Positions 1 through 8,438 of a DNA stretch of 15,392 nt are shown piece after piece (the stretch's first letter is position 1; each line of letters opens with the position of its first letter). A program made the translations under genes and the position numbers. The stretch comes from Roseiarcus sp. GTDB lineage: Bacteria; Pseudomonadota; Alphaproteobacteria; Rhizobiales; Beijerinckiaceae. The notes beneath the pieces were generated by a model. The model was given only the letters and a program-made list of their open reading frames with translations, did no database searches and was not told where the DNA came from. The DNA is taken from assembly GCA_030153205.1 (NCBI GenBank), contig JASLHV010000377.1, positions 1 to 15,392 on the forward strand, written 5' to 3'.

Positions 1-172
1 CCCCGGAAATCAATATGCCGAGACCGGCGGCGACGTAGTAGATCGAACCGCCAAGCGCCGCCAGCCACGCACCCTCGCAGGCCAGCGTGAGGCCGATAAG
101 AATATGGACTACGCCCGTAATCGTTGTCACAGGTCGCGAGCGCGAGAAGATCGGCATTGCCTCGCCTTTCAT
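1..172 (-). CDS. Membrane-bound PQQ-dependent dehydrogenase (glucose type), N-terminal fragment cut by window edge
   Basis: Reading the minus strand from an ATG at 172 gives 57 codons, open to the window edge. After a short basic start (MKGEAMPIFSRSRP) comes a hydrophobic stretch, VVHILIGLTLACEGAWLAAL, then GGSIYYVAAGLGILISG. The pattern 'IGL.L...GAWL..LGGS.YY..AGL' is what I know from the N-terminal membrane anchor of quinoprotein glucose/quinate/shikimate dehydrogenases, which oxidise sugars in the periplasm and pass electrons to ubiquinone. The catalytic PQQ propeller would lie outside the window. A second in-frame ATG at 157 has a purine-rich stretch (AAAGGCGAGG) before it and could be the real start. 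The gene diverges from the cyclase gene. Family assignment rests on the anchor alone, so the substrate is open. Confidence 0.7.
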   Translation of the reverse strand, partial: MKGEAMPIFSRSRPVTTITGVVHILIGLTLACEGAWLAALGGSIYYVAAGLGILISG

Positions 173-373
173 TGCGGAGCGATTGCGATCAAGCCCCTTT
201 CACAGCTATTGGCGGGGAAAGAGCCGGTCGATTCTATCTGCGAGAGATGGCCGCGACAAAGCAATAATCGGGGATGGCCCCGTCGATGTCTCAGCCGCTT
301 AAAAGCCAATCTCGGTCCTTAGGGCGACTGAATGAGCTCACCAAAGCCGCCACGGCCCGTTAATACTCCGGCA

Positions 374-434
374 GCCCGTTCTTGCTCGGTCGCGAAGGTT
401 CAACTGCGCGACGGATATCCGCGCCCGAACGGGC
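374..434. repeat. Nested inverted repeat in the gene-poor gap
   Basis: GCCCGTTC at 374-381 is perfectly complementary to GAACGGGC at 427-434. Nested inside, GTCGCG at 389-394 pairs with CGCGAC at 407-412, leaving a 12-base loop. The palindrome GGATATCC lies at 413-420. The arms could form a two-tier hairpin in RNA, or could be protein-binding dyads. No U-tract follows, so it is not a simple terminator. Function is unknown. Confidence 0.35.
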
Positions 435-792
435 AACCCGAGCGCCGCGTAAGTCGTCTTATAGGGATCGCCCAAAAAGATTTGGACCTCTCAGGACCCT
501 AAGGGGCTGTCCGCCGCGCAGGCTCAGATAAGCGAGCGTATTTCTCGATAGTACATCATCGCATGAAACGGCCGATGTCGAGCAAAAAATGTGGCCTCAG
601 GGCTTCGCTCGACTCTAAACTGAAGTTTTTCGGCGCATGATTGCGTCCAAACCCGCAGGTCGAGACTCGATCGACTAAAGCTATATTTGCGGCCCGGCGA
701 GGTTGTTGGCTTTGCGCCTGGCGTCTTTAGAGATGCACTGTTGTTGGTCGCCGTGTTGGGTCATAGTCTCGAAGCGACAAATGTTTGACCTC

Positions 793-798
793 GGGAGG
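793..798 (+). promoter_or_regulatory. Ribosome binding site deciding the cyclase start
   Basis: GGGAGG lies four bases before GTG 803 and inside the slightly longer open frame that begins with TTG at 785. An in-frame TAG at 764 excludes any start further upstream. The site therefore favours GTG 803 over TTG 785. Confidence 0.6.
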
Positions 799-802
799 TG
801 TT

Positions 803-3800
803 GTGGACGTAGCGGCCTGGCTGCGCAGCCTCGACCTCGAGCGCTATGCGCAGGTTTTCCAAGAGAACGCAGTCGATGGCGAGGTTCTTCTCGAACTCAC
901 CGCCGAAGATCTGCGGGAGCTTGGGGTTGTCGCGGTCGGCCACCGCCGCAAATTGCTCAGCGCCATTCAGACCTTACGCCTGGAGCCAATCGCACGATCA
1001 GGCGATACCGCGAACGTCACGGCCAATTCCCAGTCGACCTCCGTGGGCCTTGGCGAAAGACGTCAGATCGCGGTGTTTTTCGCCGATCTCAGCGGATTTA
1101 CCGCCCTAAGCCAGGTTCTCGACGCCGAGGAACTGCACGCAACGCTTCAGCACTATTTTGAAGTCGCCGATCGTATCATCGTCCGCCACGGCGGACATAT
1201 CGACAAACATATTGGCGACAGCGTCATGGCCGTATTCGGCGCGCCGATCAGCCATGGCGACGACGTCGAACGAGCGATGAAGGCCGCGCTGGCGATCCGC
1301 AATGCGGCCTCGACGATAAAGATCGCAAGTGAGACGGCTCTTTCGGTCCACATCGGAGTCGCCAGCGGCCAAGTCGTTGCGAGCAGGGCCGGAAGCGAAA
1401 ATCACTACGAATATACTGTGACAGGGAAGACGGTGAATCTGGCTGCGCGCCTCTCGAGTGTGGCGGCCGCGGGAGATGTGCTAATTTCCGACGCAGCCCG
1501 GTTCGCTCTGGCCGATCGCGTCGTCTGCGAAGCGCTCGGCGCCCTTTCAGTTAAAGGCTTTGATACCCCGGTCGTAGCTTGGCGTCTGCTCGGCTTTGAT
1601 ACTGCGCTGAGCAGCCGCCCCTTTGTCGGCCGTGATCGCGAGCTCGCGTTGCTGCGTACCCTGCTTGATGTCTGCGTCAACTCCGGGCGGGGTCAGGTCA
1701 TCTACTTGCGTGGCGAGGCTGGCATCGGCAAATCGAGGCTCGCCGAGGAGCTACAAAAAGCCGGCCGTGAGATGGGCTTTGTCTGCCATGTTGGCCGAGC
1801 GGTTGACTTCGGGGTTCGGACGGGACGAGACGCTCTGCGTTCACTCGTTCGTGACATTTTCGAGCTTAGCGAGACGAGCAGCGAGGAAGCAATCCGAGGC
1901 GCCATCAGCAGCTTCCTTTCGAGCGGACTAATCGACCGCGACCAGCGCCTATTCGTGGAAGACCTTCTTGACGTCTCGCTTGATCCTGAAGAGCACGCGA
2001 TCTTTGAAGCTATGGATAATAGTGCACGCGCCATAGGCCGGCGCGACGTCGTTGCGAAACTAGTTGAACGCGCGAGCCGGAGCGCGCCGCGCCTGCTGCT
2101 CGTGGAAGATATACACTGGACAGATAGCACCTCCCTCAATGATCTTGCGCGCCTCGCTTCGGTTGTGGCCGATTGCGCCGCGCTACTGCTTCTCACCTCG
2201 CGCCTCGATGGAGACCCGTTGGACGCGGCCTGGAAAGCCGGGGCAACGCCCGCGTCTCTGACGACGCTCGACCTTGGCCCGCTTGCTAGCGCGGACGCGC
2301 GCCGTTTAATTGAGCCCCTTAAAAACGGCGCCGAAGGCTTTATCGAGCGCTGCCTGGAGCGCGCTGCGGGCAATCCTCTGTTTCTGGATCAATTGCTTCG
2401 GCATTCTAGCGACAATAGCGACGCTGCGGTTCCAGCGTCGGTGCAAAGCTTAGTTCAGGCGCGCCTCGATCAGCTTGAGCCGTCGGACAAGGAAGCCGCG
2501 CTGGCCGCTTCCGTGCTGGGGCAGGTCGTCGACGCCGAGGCGCTTGAACATCTTGTGGATGACAAGACGGCAATTAGACGGTTGACGGATCGGTTTCTGC
2601 TGCGACCTCAAGCGCAAAATCATATCTTCCACCACGCGTTGATTCGTGATGCGATCTACGACGGCTTATTGAAGGCGCGCCGACGCGAGTTGCATCGCCG
2701 CGCGGCAGATTGGTACGCTCGGCGCGACGCCGGGCTCGCAGCCGAGCATCTCGATCGCGCTGAGGATCCGCGCGCGCCTCTCGCTTATTTGGAGGCGGCG
2801 CGCGCCCAAGCGAAGGCATACCGCTATGAGGCTGCATTGAGGCTCGTTGACCGGGGACGTCGCGTGGCGGTGGAAGTCGAGCACCGTTTCGCGTTGCAAG
2901 ACTTGTTCGCCGACATTCTGCATGACGTCGGCGACATGTCAGCGGCTTTGGCAGCTTATGGAAGTGCATATAAGACCGCGACAAGCGATGCGCTGAGATG
3001 CAAGGCGCTCATCGGGCTGGCCAAAGTGAAGCGGATTATCGACGATCTCGACGGGGCCTGGACCGATCTCGACACGGCTGAACCCTTGGCCAAGTCAGCC
3101 GGACTTCTCGCCGATCAAGCCCACATCCATTTCCTTCGAGGCAATCTATGCTTCCCGCGCGGCGATGCGGAAGGCTGCGTCTCCGAACACAGCCGCAGTC
3201 TCGAGCTCGCCCGCGAGGCGGGAGAGATCGAGCGAGAGGCTGCCGCGCTCGGCGGCATCGGAGAGGGTGAATATATGCGCGGCCGTATGCTCAGCGCATT
3301 CGCGGCGTACGATCGATGCATTTCGGTATGCGAGGCCCACGGCCTGCTGCGCATCGAGGCGGCCAACCGACCGATGCGGTCAATTGGCGCTTATTTCAGC
3401 GGCGACATGCAGGCGGCGTTGAGGGACGCTCTTGCTAGCGTTGCTGTTGCTTCAAAGATCGGTCACCTCCGCGCTGAGATGATCGCGCATCACTCCGCTT
3501 TCCATTATTTCTACGCAGTTACCGATCTTGACAAGGCATGGGAGCACACCGAGGCCGCCTTGAATTTGGCGCGGCGGCTCGGCGCCCCTCGGTTCGAGGC
3601 CGAGGGTCTTGCCTTTCGTGCCGAGCTCCAACGGGCCGCCAATCGACGTAAGGAGGCGCTTAATGACATACATACGGCGCTTGCAATGAGCCGCGAAACG
3701 GGAATGGCCTATCTTGGTCCTTACTATCTCGGGTTGCTCGCGCGTACCACTGACGATCAGAACGAATATGTTGAGGCTCTGCGAGAGGGAAGGGCGATCC

Positions 3801-4096
3801 TTGCCGCCGGCGCTGTGAGCCACAATCATTATCTCTTTCACCGCGACGCTATCGACGCCTGCCTTGACTGGCGAGCGTTCGAACTGGCCGAGGAACATGC
3901 CGCCGAGTTGGAGACCTATGCCGAGCGCCAACCCGGACCCTGGACAAGGTTCTACGTGGACCGCGGCAGGTATCTCGCCGCTTTCGGGAGGGGCGAAGCG
4001 GGCGCGCTCGACGGATTACGGCGATTAAAGGAGATCGGCCAGCGATATAGCTTTCTCGAAGCTATTCGGATGATCGACGTCGCTCTAAATTCTTGA
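803..4096 (+). CDS. SAM - class IIIb adenylate cyclase - AAA/STAND ATPase - TPR multidomain regulator
   Basis: From GTG 803 the protein is 1097 residues. Residues about 2-60 resemble a SAM domain (AAWLRSLDLERYAQVF, LTAEDLRELGV). Residues 84-260 are a class III nucleotide cyclase domain. The metal aspartates are D95 in FADLSGFT and D139 in HIGDSVMAVFG. K135 is the purine-selecting lysine, T205 occupies the partner position and thus points to class IIIb, and N212/R216 lie in VNLAAR. These support ATP to cAMP conversion by a homodimer. A P-loop ATPase follows (Walker A GEAGIGKS, 304-311; Walker B LLLVEDIHW, about 432-440). The rest, from about 640 to the end, is alpha-helical and TPR-like. No signal peptide or membrane segment is visible, so it is probably cytosolic. 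The order resembles soluble adenylate cyclases (cyclase, ATPase, TPR). The input signal is unknown. It is convergent with the sugar operon. Confidence 0.9.
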   Translation: MDVAAWLRSLDLERYAQVFQENAVDGEVLLELTAEDLRELGVVAVGHRRKLLSAIQTLRLEPIARSGDTANVTANSQSTSVGLGERRQIAVFFADLSGFTALSQVLDAEELHATLQHYFEVADRIIVRHGGHIDKHIGDSVMAVFGAPISHGDDVERAMKAALAIRNAASTIKIASETALSVHIGVASGQVVASRAGSENHYEYTVTGKTVNLAARLSSVAAAGDVLISDAARFALADRVVCEALGALSVKGFDTPVVAWRLLGFDTALSSRPFVGRDRELALLRTLLDVCVNSGRGQVIYLRGEAGIGKSRLAEELQKAGREMGFVCHVGRAVDFGVRTGRDALRSLVRDIFELSETSSEEAIRGAISSFLSSGLIDRDQRLFVEDLLDVSLDPEEHAIFEAMDNSARAIGRRDVVAKLVERASRSAPRLLLVEDIHWTDSTSLNDLARLASVVADCAALLLLTSRLDGDPLDAAWKAGATPASLTTLDLGPLASADARRLIEPLKNGAEGFIERCLERAAGNPLFLDQLLRHSSDNSDAAVPASVQSLVQARLDQLEPSDKEAALAASVLGQVVDAEALEHLVDDKTAIRRLTDRFLLRPQAQNHIFHHALIRDAIYDGLLKARRRELHRRAADWYARRDAGLAAEHLDRAEDPRAPLAYLEAARAQAKAYRYEAALRLVDRGRRVAVEVEHRFALQDLFADILHDVGDMSAALAAYGSAYKTATSDALRCKALIGLAKVKRIIDDLDGAWTDLDTAEPLAKSAGLLADQAHIHFLRGNLCFPRGDAEGCVSEHSRSLELAREAGEIEREAAALGGIGEGEYMRGRMLSAFAAYDRCISVCEAHGLLRIEAANRPMRSIGAYFSGDMQAALRDALASVAVASKIGHLRAEMIAHHSAFHYFYAVTDLDKAWEHTEAALNLARRLGAPRFEAEGLAFRAELQRAANRRKEALNDIHTALAMSRETGMAYLGPYYLGLLARTTDDQNEYVEALREGRAILAAGAVSHNHYLFHRDAIDACLDWRAFELAEEHAAELETYAERQPGPWTRFYVDRGRYLAAFGRGEAGALDGLRRLKEIGQRYSFLEAIRMIDVALNS

Positions 4097-4284
4097 GCGT
4101 ACGCCTCGCTGTGATCGAAATCAACCTCGTTACCCGCCCTGGCGCATAGTGATCGCCGCGCCGCATCGCAGGTTGTTTGAGAAAATTTTCCGGAGATCGA
4201 TAAAACACCGACTAGTCGTGTCGTAGCCAGCAATACTGGCGGCGCCCTGGCGGTGAACGGAAATCCGCGCTCTCAATGAGATAT
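4097..4284. other. Convergent intergenic region
   Basis: This 188-base gap separates the 3' ends of the cyclase gene and the sugar operon. It holds one candidate minus-strand terminator (4201-4221). A small GCCAG/CTGGC hairpin sits at 4226-4240. I find no clear terminator for the cyclase gene; AAAATTTT near 4180-4190 is AT-rich but lacks a GC stem. Confidence 0.5.
4201..4221 (-). terminator. Candidate terminator of the sugar operon
   Basis: On the minus strand ACACGA and TCG(G)TGT form a six-pair stem with one bulged G and a CTAG loop. TTTTA follows directly. CGACTAGTCG at 4209-4218 is a perfect 10-bp palindrome. It lies about 65 bases past the epimerase stop codon. The stem is short and the U-tract is brief, so it would be weak. 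Confidence 0.35.
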
Positions 4285-5235
4285 TCAGCGCCTTTGTGGC
4301 GCAAAGCGGCAGTGCGCTTTGATAGATTCGCCAGGGGCAAGCTCCACGAGACCTCTCTTCTCGATAGGCCCCTCGAGATTGTGGGCGTCGACGGGATGCG
4401 AGATCGGTTCGAAGCAGAAAAAGTCGGCGCTCGCGCCGGGTGAATAGACGATAAATGTCCTCAACGGTGCGTCTGCAGTGATTTCGAGTGACAATTCACG
4501 ATCAGTCCAGTCGATTCTCGCATAACCGTCCCAATCAAGGAACGCATTGTTGATCCATCGTGAAGGCAGAGGTCGCGATCCGTTGAAATTCCATTCATGG
4601 TCGGCATCAAGCGCGCGCTCGCCGGCCGGCAAGTGGCGGCCATCTTCGAGTACGACACGCAAGGCTTGCGCTTGTAACAAGGCGCCAGCGCTCCGCGGCA
4701 ACCAAGGATGCAGGCCCACGCCGTAGGGCAGCGTATACGAAGCGTGGTTTTCCACGGTCAACGAAATGTCGAGTTGGCCTTTCTCGAGGACGTAAGCGAC
4801 ACTAGCGAAATAGTGAAATGGACCCGGTCCGTCGGAGAAAAAAGAGAGTGTCGCACTTGCAGGCTGGCGCCGCTCGACGATCCACGAACTCGAAAAGGCA
4901 TTGCCGTGAATGGGGCAGGGTTCTCCAGGAAGGTTAGGCTCGAGCGCGTAGAAGCGCCCGCGGTAAGTAAACCCGCCGCCTGATATACGATTCGACCATG
5001 GCGCTAGCAGGTTCATTGCGAGGTCGAACGGCCCTGCGTTCTGGACGTCGCGGCAGGCGCGGAAGATCGGTATCGTTCCCGACTCTGTCCTCATGTCGTA
5101 GCTGACCAGGCCAGCGCCGATAGACGGCGCGATGCGGACTTCGGCCTGGGAGTCGCTGATCTCAATCGTTTCGAAGGCCATTAAAAACGGATCCGATAAG
5201 ACCTGGCTTGACCCAGCGGGTGCTGCTCGCGACAC
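4285..5235 (-). CDS. Aldose 1-epimerase family protein (GalM-like mutarotase)
   Basis: The family interconverts alpha and beta anomers of free sugars in the cytosol. Numbering from GTG 5235 (316 residues), I see the NRI motif in PWSNRI (81-84), H110 in CPIHGNAF, H176 in GVGLHPWL and E276 in FFCFEPIS. These match the active-site histidines and catalytic glutamate of the GalM fold. The length is normal (about 300). The start is uncertain. GTG 5235 follows AGGGAAAG and lies 23 bases after the GntR stop. ATG 5181 (MAFETIEI) is closer to where family homology begins but has a weak ribosome site. It is the last gene of the cluster and would feed the correct anomer to the dehydrogenase. It could instead act on another sugar, because members of this family differ widely. 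Confidence 0.85.
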   Translation of the reverse strand: MSRAAPAGSSQVLSDPFLMAFETIEISDSQAEVRIAPSIGAGLVSYDMRTESGTIPIFRACRDVQNAGPFDLAMNLLAPWSNRISGGGFTYRGRFYALEPNLPGEPCPIHGNAFSSSWIVERRQPASATLSFFSDGPGPFHYFASVAYVLEKGQLDISLTVENHASYTLPYGVGLHPWLPRSAGALLQAQALRVVLEDGRHLPAGERALDADHEWNFNGSRPLPSRWINNAFLDWDGYARIDWTDRELSLEITADAPLRTFIVYSPGASADFFCFEPISHPVDAHNLEGPIEKRGLVELAPGESIKAHCRFAPQRR

Positions 5236-5258
5236 CTTTCCCTACTGGACGCTCATGA

Positions 5259-6101
5259 TCAGGGGTTGCCTTTCTTGGCGCCGGCGGCCTTGAGTGCGTT
5301 ATTTCCAAGCCTCTTTTGATCCAGATCGCTGGCGGCTATGTCGAGGAGGGCGACGATGGCCGTACGCGCGCCCTCGCTGTCTCGTAAGCGGACGCATTCA
5401 AGCACCGCCTTGTGCGCAGCAAGGGCGCGCGATTGAGCGGTTACGAGTCGATTGGTGATTGTAAACGTTGCACGCAATGCGGCCTCAATCGTACCGGTCA
5501 AGCCTTTAAGCACAACGTTGTGACTTGCGGCGATGAGGCCGACATGGAACTGAAGATCGGCTTCGCAGCAGGCAGCGAGGTCGACGCGGAGATTTCGCTC
5601 CATCCCTTCGTATGCCCGTTCAATGCGGGCAAGGTCAGCCGCCGTGACCCGCGTCGCAGCGAGAGCGGCGGCAGCGGGCTCGATAATGCGGCGCGCCTCA
5701 ATTAGGCCGCCGATGAGCTCCTTGTCACGTCCCACATCTGGGTGCCAGGAGAGCACCTGCGGGTCCAGCATATTCCAATCGTCTCGGGCGCGTACACGCA
5801 CGCCGACACGGCGTCTGACGTCGAGCAGTCCTTTTGCGGAGAGGACCTTAACCGCCTCGCGAATCGAAGTCCTGCTGACTTTAAGCTTGTCGGCAAGATC
5901 GTCCTCTCGCGGCAGCAATTGGCCCGGCGGGTAGGTTCCGCCGAGGATCCATTTGCCGATCGTATCTACAACAGAGCCGTGAACGCTTCGCCCATAAGCG
6001 CCTATGTCCTGCTGGATGCCGCGTACAGCGCGGCGTTTCACTCCCCGCATCCCCGAACCAGCGGTGGGCATGGAAGCAACGATGCCTTCGAGTTCCGTCA
6101 C
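5259..6101 (-). CDS. GntR family (FadR/FCD subfamily) transcriptional regulator
   Basis: This is a one-component regulator, probably a repressor released by a sugar acid or keto-deoxy acid from the neighbouring pathway. The winged-helix domain runs from SVHGSVVDTIGKWILGG through PPGQLLPREDDLA and SRTSIREAVKVLSAKGLL. The FCD effector domain follows, with EADLQFHVGLIAASHN carrying the D-x3-H pair of the usual metal site and a later His in ALAAHKAVLE. The start is uncertain. The frame is open to TTG 6191, and the first ~50 codons from there look disordered. GTG 6101 has GGAAAG eight bases upstream and is used here; ATG 6071 and 6050 are alternatives closer to typical family length. It lies inside the operon it probably controls. 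A FadR-like operator is found at 12000-12010. Confidence 0.85.
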   Translation of the reverse strand: MTELEGIVASMPTAGSGMRGVKRRAVRGIQQDIGAYGRSVHGSVVDTIGKWILGGTYPPGQLLPREDDLADKLKVSRTSIREAVKVLSAKGLLDVRRRVGVRVRARDDWNMLDPQVLSWHPDVGRDKELIGGLIEARRIIEPAAAALAATRVTAADLARIERAYEGMERNLRVDLAACCEADLQFHVGLIAASHNVVLKGLTGTIEAALRATFTITNRLVTAQSRALAAHKAVLECVRLRDSEGARTAIVALLDIAASDLDQKRLGNNALKAAGAKKGNP

Positions 6102-6218
6102 GTCCTGTTCTTTCCGTTGGTCGCCAAAGCTCTGCTCAACATCTGATGATTGTTTAACTGCTGGGTGGGCATTGGACAAATCACGCAGCAATGTAACGCG
6201 ACGCTGGCAAACTCCCGC

Positions 6219-7391
6219 CTACCAATCAACGATCGTCCCGTCCTCGAGCACTGCGTTCGTGGTGTGCTGCACCTCGGGTTCGAATGGATGGCGAGCGCAA
6301 GCAACCTCGTCGACTTCGATGCCCAGGCCAGGTCGGCTGGGAACTTGCCAGAAGCCGTCGACCATCTTAATGGGGCCATCGACCACCTCGAAATACCATG
6401 GGACAGCGCCGACCATTTCCTCCTGGATCACATGGTTGGAGGTTGAGACAGCAAAATGCAGCGCGGCGACGCCAGCGATCGGCCCAAGCGGGTTGTGCGG
6501 CGCCACGCCGACGCCAGCAGCCTCGGCCATGGCGGCTATCTTCTTAGTCTCCCACAACCCGCCGCAATGGCAGATATCGGGCTGGATAATGTCGACAGCG
6601 CGTTCATGAAGCAGGCTCTCAAACTCCGAGAGTTCTACGAGCCGCTCGCCGGTCGCGATCGGAACCTTCGTATTCGAGGAGACCTTGCGCAATCCGGCCA
6701 AATCGCCGGGTGGCAAAACCTCCTCGACGAACATCGGGCGGCCAGGGGCGAGCGCCTCAATATAGGCCAGCGCCGCCCCGACTGACGCTGGACGTCCATG
6801 GAAATCGACCATGATTTCGACCTCGGAACCGACCGCCTCCCGCAGCGCGTTCATCATGCGCGCGGTGCGATCGATATCGCGCAGACGCGCAGAATAGTGA
6901 GTGAATGGCACAATGACGACCTTAAGAGCGCGATAGCCTCGCGCCAGAACCTCGTGGGCGCGCTCGACGAGCTTCTGGGTACTGTCAGTCTCGTAAACAG
7001 AACGCATGTCGCCAAGGCCGAGATGAGTATAGACACTCACTTTGTTTCGGACTTGTCCACCGAGCAATCGCCAGACCGGAACGCCAAGCGACTTGCCGAA
7101 TATGTCCCACAGCGCTATCTCGATCCCGGAGATCGCGCTTATGCCGATAGCGCCGAGACGCCAGAAGCTGTGCTTCTTCATGATCCGCACCAGCCTCTCG
7201 ATATCGCGCGGGTCGCGTTCCAAAATCAGGGGCGCAAGATCTTCGATGGCGCCGACGACTGAACGCGTCTTCCATTCCAGCGTCGCCTCACCCCAGCCGA
7301 ACAGGTCTGGTTGATCGGTGTCGACGCGCACGAAGATCCAGTTCCGCATCTCGGCTGAAACAACGACTGAACGAATTCCGGTAATCCGCAC
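6219..7391 (-). CDS. Mandelate racemase/muconate lactonizing enzyme family sugar-acid dehydratase (galactonate dehydratase-like)
   Basis: This is an enolase-superfamily enzyme of 390 residues, normal for the family. It probably dehydrates an aldonate to a 2-keto-3-deoxy-aldonate with Mg2+. The capping domain occupies about 1-125. In the barrel I see D196 and H198 in VDFHGRP, the glutamates of VEEVLPP (223-224), E249 in GERL, QPDICHCGG (270-278) and H299 in APHNPLGPIAG. E324/E325 are in IQEEM. This set closely follows E. coli DgoD as I remember it (DFHGR, EEPVL, GERM, APHCPLGPIA). The start GTG 7391 is fixed by GGAGGAG five bases upstream. It lies 36 bases after the permease stop codon. Substrate could be galactonate, L-arabinonate, L-fuconate or an unlisted acid; the sequence does not decide. 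Confidence 0.9.
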   Translation of the reverse strand: MRITGIRSVVVSAEMRNWIFVRVDTDQPDLFGWGEATLEWKTRSVVGAIEDLAPLILERDPRDIERLVRIMKKHSFWRLGAIGISAISGIEIALWDIFGKSLGVPVWRLLGGQVRNKVSVYTHLGLGDMRSVYETDSTQKLVERAHEVLARGYRALKVVIVPFTHYSARLRDIDRTARMMNALREAVGSEVEIMVDFHGRPASVGAALAYIEALAPGRPMFVEEVLPPGDLAGLRKVSSNTKVPIATGERLVELSEFESLLHERAVDIIQPDICHCGGLWETKKIAAMAEAAGVGVAPHNPLGPIAGVAALHFAVSTSNHVIQEEMVGAVPWYFEVVDGPIKMVDGFWQVPSRPGLGIEVDEVACARHPFEPEVQHTTNAVLEDGTIVDW

Positions 7392-7427
7392 CGAGCTCCT
7401 CCGTGTTGGCCCATTGCGGACCGACCC

Positions 7428-8438
7428 TCACGCGTACCGACGTCCCTGGTGCTCCGCGATGATTACCGCTGCGATCAGCAGGACGCCTTTCGCCACCATC
7501 TGGTAGAAAGTCGGGACGCTGGTGAGAATGAGACCGTTGTCCAGCACGCCGATGATCAGAACGCCGAGAAGGCCGCCGACGATCGTGCCTTTGCCACCAG
7601 TAAGCGCGCATCCGCCCAGCACCGCTGCCGTAATCGCCTCCAATTCCAGTCCATCAGAGCCTGAAATTGGTTGGCCGGAGCCCGTGCGCGCCGCTAACAA
7701 CATGCCGGCGAGGCCAGCGGTGGCGCCACTCAGGGTGTAGACTCCGATCTGATAGCCGCGGACATTGAGTCCGGCGAGCCGCGCTACGATGGGATTGCCG
7801 CCGATCGCGTAGATGTTGCGGCCTGTGATCGTATAGTTCATCAGTACGAAGAATGCCGCCACGACGATGACGAGCACCACAATTGTGACCGGCACGTTCA
7901 AGATTTTGCCGTTGCCGATGAACCGGAAGGCGGGATCGAAGATGCTGATCGACTGCCCGTTCGAGATGATGAATGCGAACCCGCGAAAAACCGCCATCGT
8001 GCCAAGTGTCGCTATGACCGCATTGATGCGCCCGACCGTGATGATGACGCCGTTCACGACGCCAGCAATGGCGCCGACGACGACGCCCAATAGGATGCTG
8101 AGCAGCGGCGATCCGGTCCAGCCAACCCCGAGCGCGATGTAAACCGTCGACATGCCGACGATGGCGCCGACGGAGATGTCGAGACCGCCGGACACGATTA
8201 CGATGGTCTGAGCAGTCGCGAGTACGCCCAAAATCGCGATCGCCTGGCCGATGTTAAGGATGTTGCGCACGAGAAAGAAAATGTCGGGCCGCAAACCTCC
8301 AAATATCGCCACGAGGGCAGCGAGGGCGATGAGCAGGCTGAGATTGTGCGTACCGACGCGCTCGATCATCGAGCGGACCACGGATTTGCGATCGCGAAGT
8401 GGCGCTAGGCTCGCTGAAACTTCGGTCTCCGCCTCCAT
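7428..8438 (-). CDS. Sugar ABC transporter permease, RbsC/AraH/XylH type
   Basis: This is an inner-membrane permease of 336 residues with about 8-10 hydrophobic segments. The diagnostic motifs of the carbohydrate uptake type 2 family are present: SGGLDISVGAIVGM, NGVIITVGRINAVIATLGTM, YAIGGNPIVARLAGLNV and a long conserved stretch beginning SGSDGLELEAITAAVLGG. It would pair as a homodimer with the double ATPase encoded just upstream. The start is ATG 8438, which overlaps the ATPase stop as TGATG and implies translational coupling. A TTG at 8441 adds only one codon. The N-terminal 25 residues are charged and cytoplasmic. The sequence does not show the sugar, but the linked binding protein points to arabinose/galactose-like substrates. 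Confidence 0.93.
   Translation of the reverse strand: MEAETEVSASLAPLRDRKSVVRSMIERVGTHNLSLLIALAALVAIFGGLRPDIFFLVRNILNIGQAIAILGVLATAQTIVIVSGGLDISVGAIVGMSTVYIALGVGWTGSPLLSILLGVVVGAIAGVVNGVIITVGRINAVIATLGTMAVFRGFAFIISNGQSISIFDPAFRFIGNGKILNVPVTIVVLVIVVAAFFVLMNYTITGRNIYAIGGNPIVARLAGLNVRGYQIGVYTLSGATAGLAGMLLAARTGSGQPISGSDGLELEAITAAVLGGCALTGGKGTIVGGLLGVLIIGVLDNGLILTSVPTFYQMVAKGVLLIAAVIIAEHQGRRYA

Larger units (their letters stand above)
173..802. other. Intergenic region between divergent dehydrogenase and cyclase genes
   Basis: I see no convincing gene in these 630 bases. Short open frames have poor codon character and no ribosome binding sites. The region must hold the promoters of both flanking genes. 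A TATATT at 682-687 is a possible -10 box for the cyclase gene, but no good -35 box lies 17 bases upstream. An inverted-repeat cluster at 374-434 is listed separately. Confidence 0.5.

Noticed and set aside
87..322. Two overlapping plus-strand open frames of about 70 codons
   Set aside because: They lie partly opposite the dehydrogenase N-terminus, lack ribosome sites and have arginine/serine-rich antisense composition.
338..490. Minus-strand open stretch with peptide GDPYKTTYAALGLPVRARIS in the left gap
   Set aside because: About 50 codons between stops, no plausible start or ribosome site, and no family I recognise. It could be a decayed gene piece but cannot be supported.
1702..2373. Long minus-strand open frame (223 codons) inside the cyclase gene
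   Set aside because: Serine/arginine-rich antisense shadow of a GC-rich gene; the plus-strand frame has clear domains and motifs.
4288..4302. GCGCC-TTTGT-GGCGC hairpin at the end of the epimerase gene
   Set aside because: It lies within the last codons, is only five pairs long and has no U-tract, so it is not a convincing terminator.
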